This document shows, in pieces, positions 51,058-59,312 of a stretch of 59,582 bases of DNA. Below the pieces are notes generated by a model. The model worked only from the letters and a program-made list of their open reading frames with translations, did not search any database and was not told the DNA's origin. Both the position numbers and the translations under genes were made by a program. The stretch's first letter is position 1, and each line of letters starts with the position of its first letter. Source of the stretch: Anaerolineae bacterium (GTDB lineage: Bacteria; Chloroflexota; Anaerolineae; J036; Brachytrichaceae); the NCBI GenBank assembly GCA_947476335.1, contig CANJQH010000014.1, positions 1 to 59,582 on the forward strand. The letters run 5' to 3'.

Positions 51058-53628
51058 ATGATTCTTTTAAAGACCGGTCTGCGCTATCTGCTCCGTCGCC
51101 CATTGTTGTCGCTGCTTTGTATATTCGGCGTGGCGCTGGGTGTGGCGGTGGTGATTGCGATTGATCTGGCGAACGAGAGCGCGTCGCGCGCGTTTAACCT
51201 GAGCACGGAGACGGTGGCTGGGCGCACGACGCATCAGATTATTGGTGTGAACGGATTGCTCGACCAGGATTTGTATCGCAAGGTGAAAGTAGAACTGGGA
51301 GTGCGCAATTCGGCGCCGGTGGTGCGCGCGTATGCTGTTGCGATCGAACTTGATGAGCAACCGCTGCAGCTGCTTGGGCTCGACGCGTTTGCGGAGCCGC
51401 CGTTTCGCAGTTTTCTTGGCTCTGGACCGACGATGTCGCAGAGCGGCGATTTGAGTTTGTTTTTCACCGATCCGTCGGCGCTGATTATTGGCGAGGCGAC
51501 GGCTGAGCGTTACGGGCTGCATCCTGGCAGCGTGCTGACGCTGCGCGTTGGTGATCGGCGGCAGAAGATGACGGTGGCAGGAATTCTGCATCCGGCAGAC
51601 GCGGCGAACCGTCGTGCGCTCGACGGCCTGGCGATCATGGACATTGGGTCGGCACAGAAGCTGTTGGGAATTGAAGGCCGCATCACAGATATTGATCTGA
51701 TCGCCGACGAGCGCACGGCCGAAGGAGCTGCGCTGCTCGAGCGCATTCGTGCTGCGCTGCCGCCGTCGGCACAGCTTGTGCGGCCGGCGCAGCGCAGTCG
51801 CAGCGTAGAGAGCCTTGGCGACGCGTTTCGGCTCAATCTGACAGCACTGAGCATGCTTGCGCTCGTTGTCGGCATGTTTCTGATTTACAACACGATCACG
51901 TTTTCCGTGGTGCAGCGTCGGCCGGTGATCGGCACGCTGCGTTGTATCGGCGTGACGCGCGGCGAAATTTTTCGCATGGTATTGCAGGAGACGGCGCTGC
52001 TCGGTGTTATTGGCGGTGTGTTAGGTATGGCGCTGGGTGTGGTACTCGGTCGCGGCGCGGTGGCGCTGGTGACGCAGACGATCAACGATTTGTATTACGT
52101 GGTTCAGGTGCGCGATGTTGAAGTGGCGCCGCTGGTGCTGGTGAAGGGTTTCGTGCTTGGCGTTGTTGCATCGCTGATAGCGGCGCTCGCGCCGGCGTAT
52201 GAAGCGACGAGTGTGCCGCCGATCACTGCGCTCAAGCGCAGCAGCATCGAACAGCGTGTGCGCCGCGTGCTGCCGTGGGTGGCGGGCGCTGGTGTTGCGC
52301 TGTTTGTGATGGGTGGGGGGCTGCTGCTGCTGACTGCGCAGCTGGTGGTGAACCTTGCCGGCATTTTCTTCGTGCTGATCGGGGTGGCGCTTACGACGCC
52401 GTTGGTGACCGTTGGCATGATGGGCGTGGCTGCGCCGGTGTTAGGCCGTGTGGCCGGCGTAATCGGGCGCATGTCGGCGCGCAATGTGACGCATTCGATT
52501 TCGCGCACGGCGATCGCGATTGCATCACTGATGGTGGCTGTGTCGGTCATCATTGGTCTGCAGAGCATGATTGGAAGTTTTCGCACCACAGTTGAATCGT
52601 GGCTGACCACGACGTTGACGGCTGATGTGTACATATCGCCGGTGTCGACGACCGGCGCACGTGCGACGACGCGCATCGATGACGCGCTGGTCGATCAGTT
52701 TCGAAAATTCGACGGTGCCCAGGATGTGACGCTGCTGCGCTCCGTTGACGTGGATTTCAAGCGGCCGGACGGTGAGTGGAAAACTGCGGCGCTGCTGAGC
52801 GTAGGTTCCAACCGCGAGCGTCCGGCGGGGACGTACGTGTGGAGTGCGCGGCCGTTGACGAGCTTGTGGGCGAGTATGCGCGGGCAGGACGAAATTCAGG
52901 TGAGTGAGCCGTTCGCCAACCGCCACGGTGTGACGCAATCGAACGATCGCGTGGTGTTGCGCACGGCGCAGGGGGAGCGCGAGTTTCGCGTGGTTGCTGT
53001 GTATTACGACTACGCAAGCGATGCCGGTGGGATGCTGATGCGGCGTGATGAGTATGTGCGTTATTTTGCCGATGATGCAATCTCGTCGATTGCGGTGTAT
53101 TTGCGCGACGACATGGATGCGGCACAGGCGGCGGCGGCGATGCGCGCGAAATTCGCTGGGCGTGAGTTGCTGATCAACGCGAACCGTCAGCTGCGCGACA
53201 ACGCGCTGGTGGTGTTTGATCGTACGTTTGCGATTACCGGTGCGCTGAACCTGCTGGCAACGGTGGTGGCATTTATCGGCGTGCTGAGCGCGCTGATGGC
53301 GCTGCAGATTGAACGCACGCGTGAGCTGGGTATGCTGCGTGCAAATGGAATGACGCTGTGGCAGTTGTGGCGAATGACGCTGCTCGAGACTGGCCTGATG
53401 GGTGGCACGGCCGGCTTGTTGTCGATGCCGACCGGCCTGCTGCTGGCGGTGGTGCTGGTCTACATCATCAATCTGCGCTCGTTCGGCTGGACGATTCGGC
53501 TGGTGCTTGACCCGGCCACGTTTGTGCAGGCGCTGATCGTCGCCCTTGCCTCCGCGCTGCTGGCTGCGATTTACCCGATGCTGCGACTGGGCCGGCTGCA
53601 GATTGCGGTCGCTGTGCGGCAGGAATAG
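51058..53628 (+). CDS. Large FtsX-family ABC permease
   Basis: 856 residues with two FtsX repeats. The N-terminal helix (LLRRPLLSLLCIFGVALGVA) precedes a large extracytoplasmic MacB-like domain (residues 45-255). Helices around 270-400 include the FtsX core GTLRCIGVTRGEIFRMVLQE. A second set of helices at 410-505, a second extracytoplasmic domain and a terminal FtsX block (GMLRANGMTLWQLWRMTLLE) follow. It resembles lipoprotein-release or peptide-export permeases. The ATPase partner is not adjacent, which is unusual. Confidence 0.88.
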   Translation: MILLKTGLRYLLRRPLLSLLCIFGVALGVAVVIAIDLANESASRAFNLSTETVAGRTTHQIIGVNGLLDQDLYRKVKVELGVRNSAPVVRAYAVAIELDEQPLQLLGLDAFAEPPFRSFLGSGPTMSQSGDLSLFFTDPSALIIGEATAERYGLHPGSVLTLRVGDRRQKMTVAGILHPADAANRRALDGLAIMDIGSAQKLLGIEGRITDIDLIADERTAEGAALLERIRAALPPSAQLVRPAQRSRSVESLGDAFRLNLTALSMLALVVGMFLIYNTITFSVVQRRPVIGTLRCIGVTRGEIFRMVLQETALLGVIGGVLGMALGVVLGRGAVALVTQTINDLYYVVQVRDVEVAPLVLVKGFVLGVVASLIAALAPAYEATSVPPITALKRSSIEQRVRRVLPWVAGAGVALFVMGGGLLLLTAQLVVNLAGIFFVLIGVALTTPLVTVGMMGVAAPVLGRVAGVIGRMSARNVTHSISRTAIAIASLMVAVSVIIGLQSMIGSFRTTVESWLTTTLTADVYISPVSTTGARATTRIDDALVDQFRKFDGAQDVTLLRSVDVDFKRPDGEWKTAALLSVGSNRERPAGTYVWSARPLTSLWASMRGQDEIQVSEPFANRHGVTQSNDRVVLRTAQGEREFRVVAVYYDYASDAGGMLMRRDEYVRYFADDAISSIAVYLRDDMDAAQAAAAMRAKFAGRELLINANRQLRDNALVVFDRTFAITGALNLLATVVAFIGVLSALMALQIERTRELGMLRANGMTLWQLWRMTLLETGLMGGTAGLLSMPTGLLLAVVLVYIINLRSFGWTIRLVLDPATFVQALIVALASALLAAIYPMLRLGRLQIAVAVRQE

Positions 53629-53666
53629 TGGAGAGTACGGCTTTCGAGTGACTACTCAGATCCAAG

Positions 53667-53778
53667 GTAACTACTCAGGCCCAAATCAGTATTTCCCGCG
53701 AAACACACTATTCTCTCCCCCGAAGGGGGAGAGAATAGTGTGTTTCGCGTTGGAAAAATAGCTGGCCTGAGTAGTTAC
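53667..53778 (+). mobile_element. Family B palindromic element, copy B10
   Basis: A complete 112-bp copy with exact 8-bp flanking repeats GATCCAAG (53659-53666 and 53779-53786). The DNA around it (GTGACTACTCA before and GTGATTACACG after) looks like two ends of an older B copy, so this one may sit inside a relic. It separates the convergent FtsX and LutC genes. Confidence 0.93.
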
Positions 53779-53789
53779 GATCCAAGTGA

Positions 53790-54458
53790 TTACACGTCTT
53801 TGAGTATGACGATGTGTATTTGCAGCGGGCCGTGCACGCCGAAGACTGGCTGCATTTCAATGTCAGATGTGCGGCTGCTGCCGGTGATGAATGTGATGTT
53901 GCTCGATGTGCGAATCTGTTGCAGTCGGTCGGCGTAGCGGCTGGCGACCCAGTCTTCGAGGCGGGGAATGAGCTGGCTGCTGCGCATGAGTGCGACATGA
54001 ATTGGGGGGAGCAGCGACGCCATACGGCTGCGGCCGGGGCCGGACGAAAGCACAAGTGTGCCGGTGGCGGCGATGGCCCAGTCGCAGCCGGTGATGCCGG
54101 CCTGTGCAGTTTCAACTACCTCGTTTGTGCCGGCGATGATTTCGATGCCTTGTGTGGCGAGCAGGTTGGTGACGCCATCGAAGGGCAGATGTGGTGCGTC
54201 CCAGCACATTGTGCGCGTCACATCATTTGAGTGCAGCACTGAGCGCAGTGCTGCCAGCGCTGCATCGGTTGAATCGGCGAGATGAATAATTCCCCTGACG
54301 CGCTCGACTTCGCTGCAGAAGCGTGCAAGCAGATTTTCGTCTGGGTTGATCGGCACGACTGGACGTGAAGTGTCGACGGTTTCAGCTTGTGGGAAGGGCG
54401 TGCCGGCTGCGAGTGCGCGGCGCAGTTTGCTCAGAATTTCGGTGCGTGCAGCAGTCAT
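53790..54458 (-). CDS. LutC/YkgG (LUD domain) family protein
   Basis: 222 residues. The C-terminal half has the family pattern: GCDWAIAATGTLVLSSGPGR, PIHVALMRSSQLI, then ITGSSRTSDIEMQPVFGVHG and PLQIHIVIL. LutC is part of the LutABC complex for lactate oxidation with iron-sulfur subunits, but LutA and LutB are not nearby, so it may work with partners encoded elsewhere. A start at 54476 would add six residues. Confidence 0.87.
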   Translation of the reverse strand: MTAARTEILSKLRRALAAGTPFPQAETVDTSRPVVPINPDENLLARFCSEVERVRGIIHLADSTDAALAALRSVLHSNDVTRTMCWDAPHLPFDGVTNLLATQGIEIIAGTNEVVETAQAGITGCDWAIAATGTLVLSSGPGRSRMASLLPPIHVALMRSSQLIPRLEDWVASRYADRLQQIRTSSNITFITGSSRTSDIEMQPVFGVHGPLQIHIVILKDV

Positions 54459-54695
54459 GGGTGCCAATGATGCCACGATACGAATGGCGCATCCACCGTC
54501 GTTGAGAGTGAAAGCTGCTGATTGCTTTGTGCGGTGGGAGAGGGGTGTGTGAGCTGGTTGATCTCGATGGGGTGTTGCGAGTGGCTACACAGTTGCGTGG
54601 GAAGGATTGCCGGTGCGGCACTTGTTGCAGCATATTGCGCCGGCGTCTGTGCATGCCAACGTCTGTGTACACGTATTGGCCGAATCACATTTTGG
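54459..54695. other. Gene-free stretch before B11
   Basis: Open frames here are short, lack ribosome sites and run into element B11. I see no gene, RNA or clear terminator. Confidence 0.4.
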
Positions 54696-54807
54696 GTAAC
54701 TACTCAGGCCCAAATCAGTATTTCCCGCGAAACACACCATTCTTTCCCGCGAAGGGGGAGAGAATGGTGTGTTTCGCGTTGGAAAAATGGCTGGCCTGAG
54801 TAGTTAC
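54696..54807 (+). mobile_element. Family B palindromic element, copy B11
   Basis: A complete 112-bp copy with exact 8-bp flanking repeats CATTTTGG (54688-54695 and 54808-54815). The inner arms read CACCATTCTTTCCC and GAGAGAATGGTG, with the T-A to C-G change made in both arms at the start of the stem. With the copy and one flank removed, a 57-codon minus-strand frame (from 54987) would end at once, so it probably did not break a gene. Confidence 0.93.
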
Positions 54808-54815
54808 CATTTTGG

Positions 54816-54997
54816 TGCTGGTCGCGGACGTGCGCATAGTGTGTTTGCCGGCATCGGCGCTGGCATACGAGCATGTCTGGTACAGAGTAGTTATCTGTAC
54901 GCCGGCATGCATGGCAATACGCTTGTTCTGGGCGCCGAATTGATCACAGTATTCGGTGAGCACGAGCGGTGCGTGCATTTTGAGTTTTCGTCGTTCG
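54816..54997. other. Gene-free stretch between B11 and cytidine deaminase
   Basis: The minus strand has a 57-codon frame starting at 54987 (MHAPLVLTEYCDQFGAQNKR...) that overlaps the deaminase stop region. It could be a small gene after cdd or chance. No family is recognised. Confidence 0.3.
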
Positions 54998-55483
54998 TCA
55001 GCGCGGCCGATACCGCGAGATATCGACATTAAGTTCGACTGGGCCGAACGGCAGCGGCAGCATTTCTTCGATCGAAGTGATGATGGTGCGCGTGAGCTGC
55101 GGAACAGCGAGCAGTATTTCGATATCGACGCCGGCGATCTGTGACGCTTCATAAATCATCTGGCGACATGAGCCGCATGGGCCGGTGATTTTGGCTTCGT
55201 TCGGCATGAAATTTTCGCCGCGGCCCATGACAGCCAGCGCTACGATATCGCGGCGGCCCATGGCATTGGCGCGGCCGATGGTCATGCGTTCGGCGCAGAT
55301 TGTCGAACCGTATGCTGCGTTCTCGACGTTCGAACCCGTGATGACTGTGCCGTCGCTCAGGCGCAGTGCGCAGCCGACGTAAAAGTGTGAATACGGGTTG
55401 TAGGCCGTTTCCATTGCGGTAGCTGCGGCGCGCACAAGTTCTTGCTGGGCGAGGGTGAGGCGATCAAAGTGGGAGTCGAGCAT
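54998..55483 (-). CDS. cdd: Cytidine deaminase
   Basis: 161 residues. Zinc site: CAERMTIGRA near residue 64 with catalytic Glu, and PCGSCRQMIYEAS near residue 102 with two Cys ligands. YNPYSHFYVGCAL is the substrate loop. Converts cytidine and deoxycytidine to uridine forms for pyrimidine salvage. It has a longer C-terminal tail than the 130-residue homotetrameric type. Element B12 begins 29 bp upstream of the start. Confidence 0.93.
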   Translation of the reverse strand: MLDSHFDRLTLAQQELVRAAATAMETAYNPYSHFYVGCALRLSDGTVITGSNVENAAYGSTICAERMTIGRANAMGRRDIVALAVMGRGENFMPNEAKITGPCGSCRQMIYEASQIAGVDIEILLAVPQLTRTIITSIEEMLPLPFGPVELNVDISRYRPR

Positions 55484-55512
55484 GGTTGATGAAGTGGGAG
55501 CAGAGAGTCGGA

Positions 55513-55716
55513 GTTACTACTCAGGCCAGCCAGTTTTCCAACACGAAACACGCGATTCCTTCCCCTGAAGGGGGAAGGAATCGCGTGTTTCGTGGGAAAT
55601 ACTTATTTGGGCTCTAAGTTCCTGTCCATAAGTTTTGTCCGGCAGATTCGCCTCCCCCGCTTTGCGGGGGAGGCGAATCTGCCGCCAGAACTTTTGGCGA
55701 CTCACTTAGCAGTTAC
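55513..55716 (-). mobile_element. Family B element B12 carrying a nested family A copy
   Basis: A reverse-oriented B copy of the CCTTCC-arm subfamily. The outer flanks GAGTCGGA (55505-55512) and GAATCGGA (55717-55724) match at seven of eight. Element A4 (55615-55708) splits its last arm. Without A4 and one TA, the arm reads GGGCTCTAGCAGTTAC, 16 bases, the same length as the GGGCCTGAGTAGTTAC of intact copies. Confidence 0.9.
55615..55708 (+). mobile_element. Family A palindromic element, copy A4, nested in B12
   Basis: TA on both sides (55615-55616 and 55707-55708). The sequence is as A1, but with central loop TTT. It is the second independent case of A inserted into B. Confidence 0.9.
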
Positions 55717-55796
55717 GAATCGGAGGAATACAACTCCGATTTTCTGTGAGCTAGGGTCGAGCTGTTACCAGGGCATGTGCCCCAGCCTCTCGGGTA

Positions 55797-56768
55797 TTAC
55801 CAGGCGTAGGCTTCGGGTGCGGCGCCGCCGGGGCCCGGGAAGATTTCGTCGAGGCGCTTGAGTGCGTCGGCGCTGAGTTTGATTTCGGTGGCGCGCAGGC
55901 TGCCGGTGAGCTGCTCGGCGGTGCGTGGGCCGATGATGGGCGCGGTGACGACGGGGTTGTGCAGCAGCCATGCGAGTGCGACGTCGGCGGGGGCTTCCCC
56001 GAGTTCGGCACAGAACGCTTCCCACGCTTCGATGCGGGTGCGGTGCTTTTCGAGCGCCTTTTGCACGCCCTCACCGGCGCGGCGACCTTCGGCTTCTTTC
56101 TTCAGCACGCCGCCGAGCAGGCCGCCAGCGAGCGGGCTCCACGGAATCAGGCCGAGGCCGAGCGACTGGCACGCCGGGATCACTTCGAGTTCGATCATGC
56201 GCGCGTTCAGGTTATAGAGGCTCTGCTCGCTGACAAGGCCGAGCGAGTGGCGCGCTGTAGCGGCGGCGTTGGCCGAGGCGATGTGCCAGCCGGCGAAGTT
56301 GCTGCTGCCGACGTAGATCACCTTGCCCTCGCGCACGAGCTGATCCATCGCCTGCCAGACCTCTTCCCATGGCGTGTCGCGATCGACGTGATGCATCTGA
56401 TAGAGATCGATGTAATCGACCTGCATGCGGCGCAGGCTTTCTTCGCAGGCGCGCTTGATGTGCGCAGCGGAGAGGCGTGAGCCGTTGGGCCATTCGGCCA
56501 TCTTGCCGTAGACCTTGGTGGCGATGATGGTTTTCTCGCGACGACCGCCGCCCTGAGCGAACCAGCGGCCGACGATCTGCTCGGTCACGCCCATGCCTTG
56601 CTGGCGTCCGTAGACGTTGGCGGTGTCGAAGAAGTTGATGCCGACTTCGAGCGCCTTGTCCATGATTGCGAACGAATCGGCTTCGGTGGTGAACGGACCG
56701 AAGTTCATTGTGCCGAGACAGAGAGGCGAAACGCGCAGGCCGGTGCGGCCAAGTTTGCGATATTCCAT
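55797..56768 (-). CDS. Aldo/keto reductase
   Basis: 323 residues. It starts MEYRKLGRTGLRVSPLCLGT. Catalytic Asp/Tyr region NFFDTANVYGRQQGMG near residue 50, Lys in IIATKVYGKM, and His in YQMHHVDRD near 123. NADP binding IIGPRTAEQL near 275. The TIM-barrel reductase reduces aldehydes or ketones of sugars or other metabolites with NADPH. Substrate unknown. Confidence 0.93.
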   Translation of the reverse strand: MEYRKLGRTGLRVSPLCLGTMNFGPFTTEADSFAIMDKALEVGINFFDTANVYGRQQGMGVTEQIVGRWFAQGGGRREKTIIATKVYGKMAEWPNGSRLSAAHIKRACEESLRRMQVDYIDLYQMHHVDRDTPWEEVWQAMDQLVREGKVIYVGSSNFAGWHIASANAAATARHSLGLVSEQSLYNLNARMIELEVIPACQSLGLGLIPWSPLAGGLLGGVLKKEAEGRRAGEGVQKALEKHRTRIEAWEAFCAELGEAPADVALAWLLHNPVVTAPIIGPRTAEQLTGSLRATEIKLSADALKRLDEIFPGPGGAAPEAYAW

Positions 56769-56775
56769 GGGGGGA

Positions 56776-56806
56776 ATTGTATGTCGGCATCAGTTGTGGT
56801 TTGAAC
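56776..56806 (-). promoter_or_regulatory. Promoter of the aldo/keto reductase gene, leaderless layout
   Basis: On the minus strand, TTCAAA then 18 bases then TACAAT (56781-56776), which ends seven bases before the ATG at 56768. The weak -35 and good -10 sit directly beside the stop of the upstream gene. Confidence 0.55.
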
Positions 56807-56814
56807 ACTCCCGG

Positions 56815-58671
56815 CTATGGATTGATTTGTGCGACGATTTTCTTCGCAGCGACGTCGAGCGCGACGTAGCTGCTGGACTGCTGCACCCATGCCACATCGC
56901 CGCTCCAGCCGATTAGCACCGGGCCGAGCAGCAGCGGGCGGCCGGCAACCGGCGCTTCGATTTTTCCGCGCGTGACGCCGCTGACCATATCAATGTCTTC
57001 GAACACGAAGCGGAACGGCTTTGAGGTGATGCGCAGCAGATGCGCGCCGGAATTCGAAACGTGCGCGGTCCACGCCGTCTGGGCTTCGCTGTTGCTGAGC
57101 AGGCCGGTGTAGCCGCTGCGGTCGTCGAAGGGGCCGCCGTTTTCTTCGATCGGCATCGTCCAGCGAATGAGGCCCGTCGCTGCGTCGATGGCTTCGAGTT
57201 CCTGGCGCCGCGTGCCGCGCGTTTTCGTCACGCGCACCAGCAGCGCACCGTCGGCTTCGCCGTACACGTACAGCTCGTCGTGATCCTTATCGACTGTGTG
57301 CAGCACTTTCGTCGTGCCGGCGAGCGCGTTCACTGAAAGCACCGTTCGGTTGCCGGCGATGATTATTGTGTTGCCGCTGCGCAGGAATTGCGTCTCGTCG
57401 TTGTCTTCGGCTTCGGCATCGGATTGCGCCGACCACTGCAGCGTGCCGCTTGTGAGCGAGTACTTTTGCACGCAGCTGCTGAAGCCACCGTACCAGGCGT
57501 ACAACGCGCCGGCTTCGGTGTCGACCCACAGCGCATCGTACGGTTCGGCCAATTGTTCGCCGCCACCGCTGTTCTCCGTGCGCGGTGTGGTGCAGTTCAA
57601 ACTGAATCGCGATGAGTTCGTGCCATCGTCGCCGAATACGCGCACCTGCGCCGCGGCTGGGCTGGCGGCTTCGTCACGGTCGATGACGACGATGCGATTC
57701 TTCCAAAGAGCGATGCGTGGCGTGATGGTGGAAAGTCGTTCGCTCCATACCTTGCGGCCACTGGCTGTGTCGAAGGCCTGCAGCTCGGCGTCGTTACTGA
57801 GCACGAAGATGCGCGTGGCAGTGGCGTATATGCATGCGTCGCAGGAGACGTTGACCTCGTCCGACAGCGATGTCTCCCATATTGCAGCGCCGCTCGCACG
57901 ATCCAGCGCGCGCAGTCGCGACTTGGCTGCGACGTAGATTACGTCGTTGGTCACGATGAAGCGGCTTTGTCCGTCGGCTTCGCTGCGCCAGCGCACCGCG
58001 TTCGAAATCGTGTCGATGTATACCAGCAGCGATTTACCGTCTTTGGAAGAAGAGGCGATGCCGAGCACATCCGGTTGCTGCCCATCATCGTTCGGTGCGA
58101 GCACGGCGTTGCGCTGGAAAGACAGATCAGCGAACGGTGGCGAGATCACCTGTGCGGCGGTGTCCGCAGCACTCTCGATGCGCTTGCTGATGGTGGATGG
58201 AAGCTTGTCTGTGACCATCTTCACCAGGTCAATGTCCAGCGAATACAGTGCGATGACCGTGGCCACGCCGATCGAAGCCAGCATGAACATCACGGTCGGA
58301 CAGCCGGTGGGCTGGCTGGTGCGTGCAGCGACTCCGGACGCTGCATACTGCTGCAGGCTGCTGAGCAGATGATCGAGCTGTGCGGCGTCGCCGGTTTTCA
58401 TTGCGACGAGCAGCGCCGTCGCCTCCGCATGTCCGACGCCGACGGCGCGGCGGATCAGCGCTATTGCTTCTGCGTCGCGGCCTTTCGCGATCAGGCTCGC
58501 GATCTGTGCGACGGCGGCGTCGGAGAAGCCACGTCGCGAAATTGTTCGCCGGCGCAGCGCTTCCGGGATTGGCGCGCTCATCCCGCAGTAGTTGCAACGT
58601 ACAGCGAGTACGTTGCTTTCCTCGACTTCCAGCGGTGCCGTGCAATTGGGGCATTTGAAAGTGTGCGTCAT
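56815..58671 (-). CDS. Zinc-ribbon membrane protein with extracellular beta-propeller
   Basis: 618 residues. An N-terminal zinc ribbon (CPNCTAPLEVEES and CNYCGMSAP, residues 7-30) is followed by a helical region with SHOCT/repeat-like RDAEAIALIRRAVGVGHAEA. One membrane helix follows at about 138-160 (VMFMLASIGVATVIALYS). About 430 residues of PQQ-like beta-propeller then contain repeats such as LRALDRASGAAIWETSL and LQAFDTASGRKVWSERL. It would link a cytoplasmic sensor or adaptor to an external propeller. The start at 58671 overlaps the upstream stop as ATGA. Confidence 0.8.
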   Translation of the reverse strand: MTHTFKCPNCTAPLEVEESNVLAVRCNYCGMSAPIPEALRRRTISRRGFSDAAVAQIASLIAKGRDAEAIALIRRAVGVGHAEATALLVAMKTGDAAQLDHLLSSLQQYAASGVAARTSQPTGCPTVMFMLASIGVATVIALYSLDIDLVKMVTDKLPSTISKRIESAADTAAQVISPPFADLSFQRNAVLAPNDDGQQPDVLGIASSSKDGKSLLVYIDTISNAVRWRSEADGQSRFIVTNDVIYVAAKSRLRALDRASGAAIWETSLSDEVNVSCDACIYATATRIFVLSNDAELQAFDTASGRKVWSERLSTITPRIALWKNRIVVIDRDEAASPAAAQVRVFGDDGTNSSRFSLNCTTPRTENSGGGEQLAEPYDALWVDTEAGALYAWYGGFSSCVQKYSLTSGTLQWSAQSDAEAEDNDETQFLRSGNTIIIAGNRTVLSVNALAGTTKVLHTVDKDHDELYVYGEADGALLVRVTKTRGTRRQELEAIDAATGLIRWTMPIEENGGPFDDRSGYTGLLSNSEAQTAWTAHVSNSGAHLLRITSKPFRFVFEDIDMVSGVTRGKIEAPVAGRPLLLGPVLIGWSGDVAWVQQSSSYVALDVAAKKIVAQINP

Positions 58672-59312
58672 ATTCGAGATGGCAAAAGTGTAACGGAACG
58701 CACAGCCGTCAGCCACGCGCTGCCGAGCAGCAGACCGCCGAGCACATCCGAGGGCCAGTGCACCCCGAGATAAACGCGGCCGAATGACGTGCCGGCGATC
58801 AGCAGCACAGCGATGACCAATACGAGTGTGCGTGCGCGTGTGCGCCATGCCACGATGGTGAGACAGCCCCATGCAACGACTGCTGATCCGGCGTGGCCGC
58901 TCGGGTATGAGAAACGTTGGAAAGAAGCGCTGATCTCGGGCAGCAGATTCGGGATGTATTCGATGTTGTTGTGTATCTCGCGGCCGATAGCGATGCGGAG
59001 GATGATATTGGATGCCATGTGGCCGAAGTAGACGACGAGCGGCCAGAGTGCATACCGTGTGCGGCCGAGGCGGCGCAGTTCGAGCAAGGCGCAGAATGAC
59101 GTGATGGCCAGTGCCGGCGCTGCCGACGTCAGAAATGTGATGATCTGAATCGGTGGGGTCCAGAGCGGCTGCCGTGCGTCGATCGCCGCGGCGACGAGGC
59201 GCAATTCCCCGGGCAGCTCTTTGAGTATGACGACGGCGATGGTGAGGATTGCGAACGCGGTGAGCAGGGCGCCCGGCAATGCGACGCGGCGGCGATCGGA
59301 AGATGTGCGCAT
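58668..59312 (-). CDS. PAP2-family membrane phosphatase
   Basis: 214 residues, about six helices. The catalytic signature is present: SYPSGHAGSAVVAWG near residue 135 and GRVYLGVHWPSDVLGG near 182, with a first-motif-like segment IILRIAIGR near 104. It dephosphorylates lipid phosphates such as undecaprenyl diphosphate or phosphatidate. It is coupled to the propeller protein by ATGA. A possible -10 TACACT lies 11 bases before the start. Confidence 0.9.
   Translation of the reverse strand: MRTSSDRRRVALPGALLTAFAILTIAVVILKELPGELRLVAAAIDARQPLWTPPIQIITFLTSAAPALAITSFCALLELRRLGRTRYALWPLVVYFGHMASNIILRIAIGREIHNNIEYIPNLLPEISASFQRFSYPSGHAGSAVVAWGCLTIVAWRTRARTLVLVIAVLLIAGTSFGRVYLGVHWPSDVLGGLLLGSAWLTAVRSVTLLPSRI

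Noticed and set aside
54527-54803. Open frames of about 90 codons running into element B11
   Set aside because: Their C-terminal parts are translations of the element, there is no ribosome site, and they stop at the element end. They are not genes.
8446-55716. Family B as intrinsic transcription terminators or REP sequences
   Set aside because: They lack T tracts, lie upstream of genes as well as between convergent ones, and carry 8-bp target duplications, so transposition explains them better. Terminator activity in single cases remains possible.
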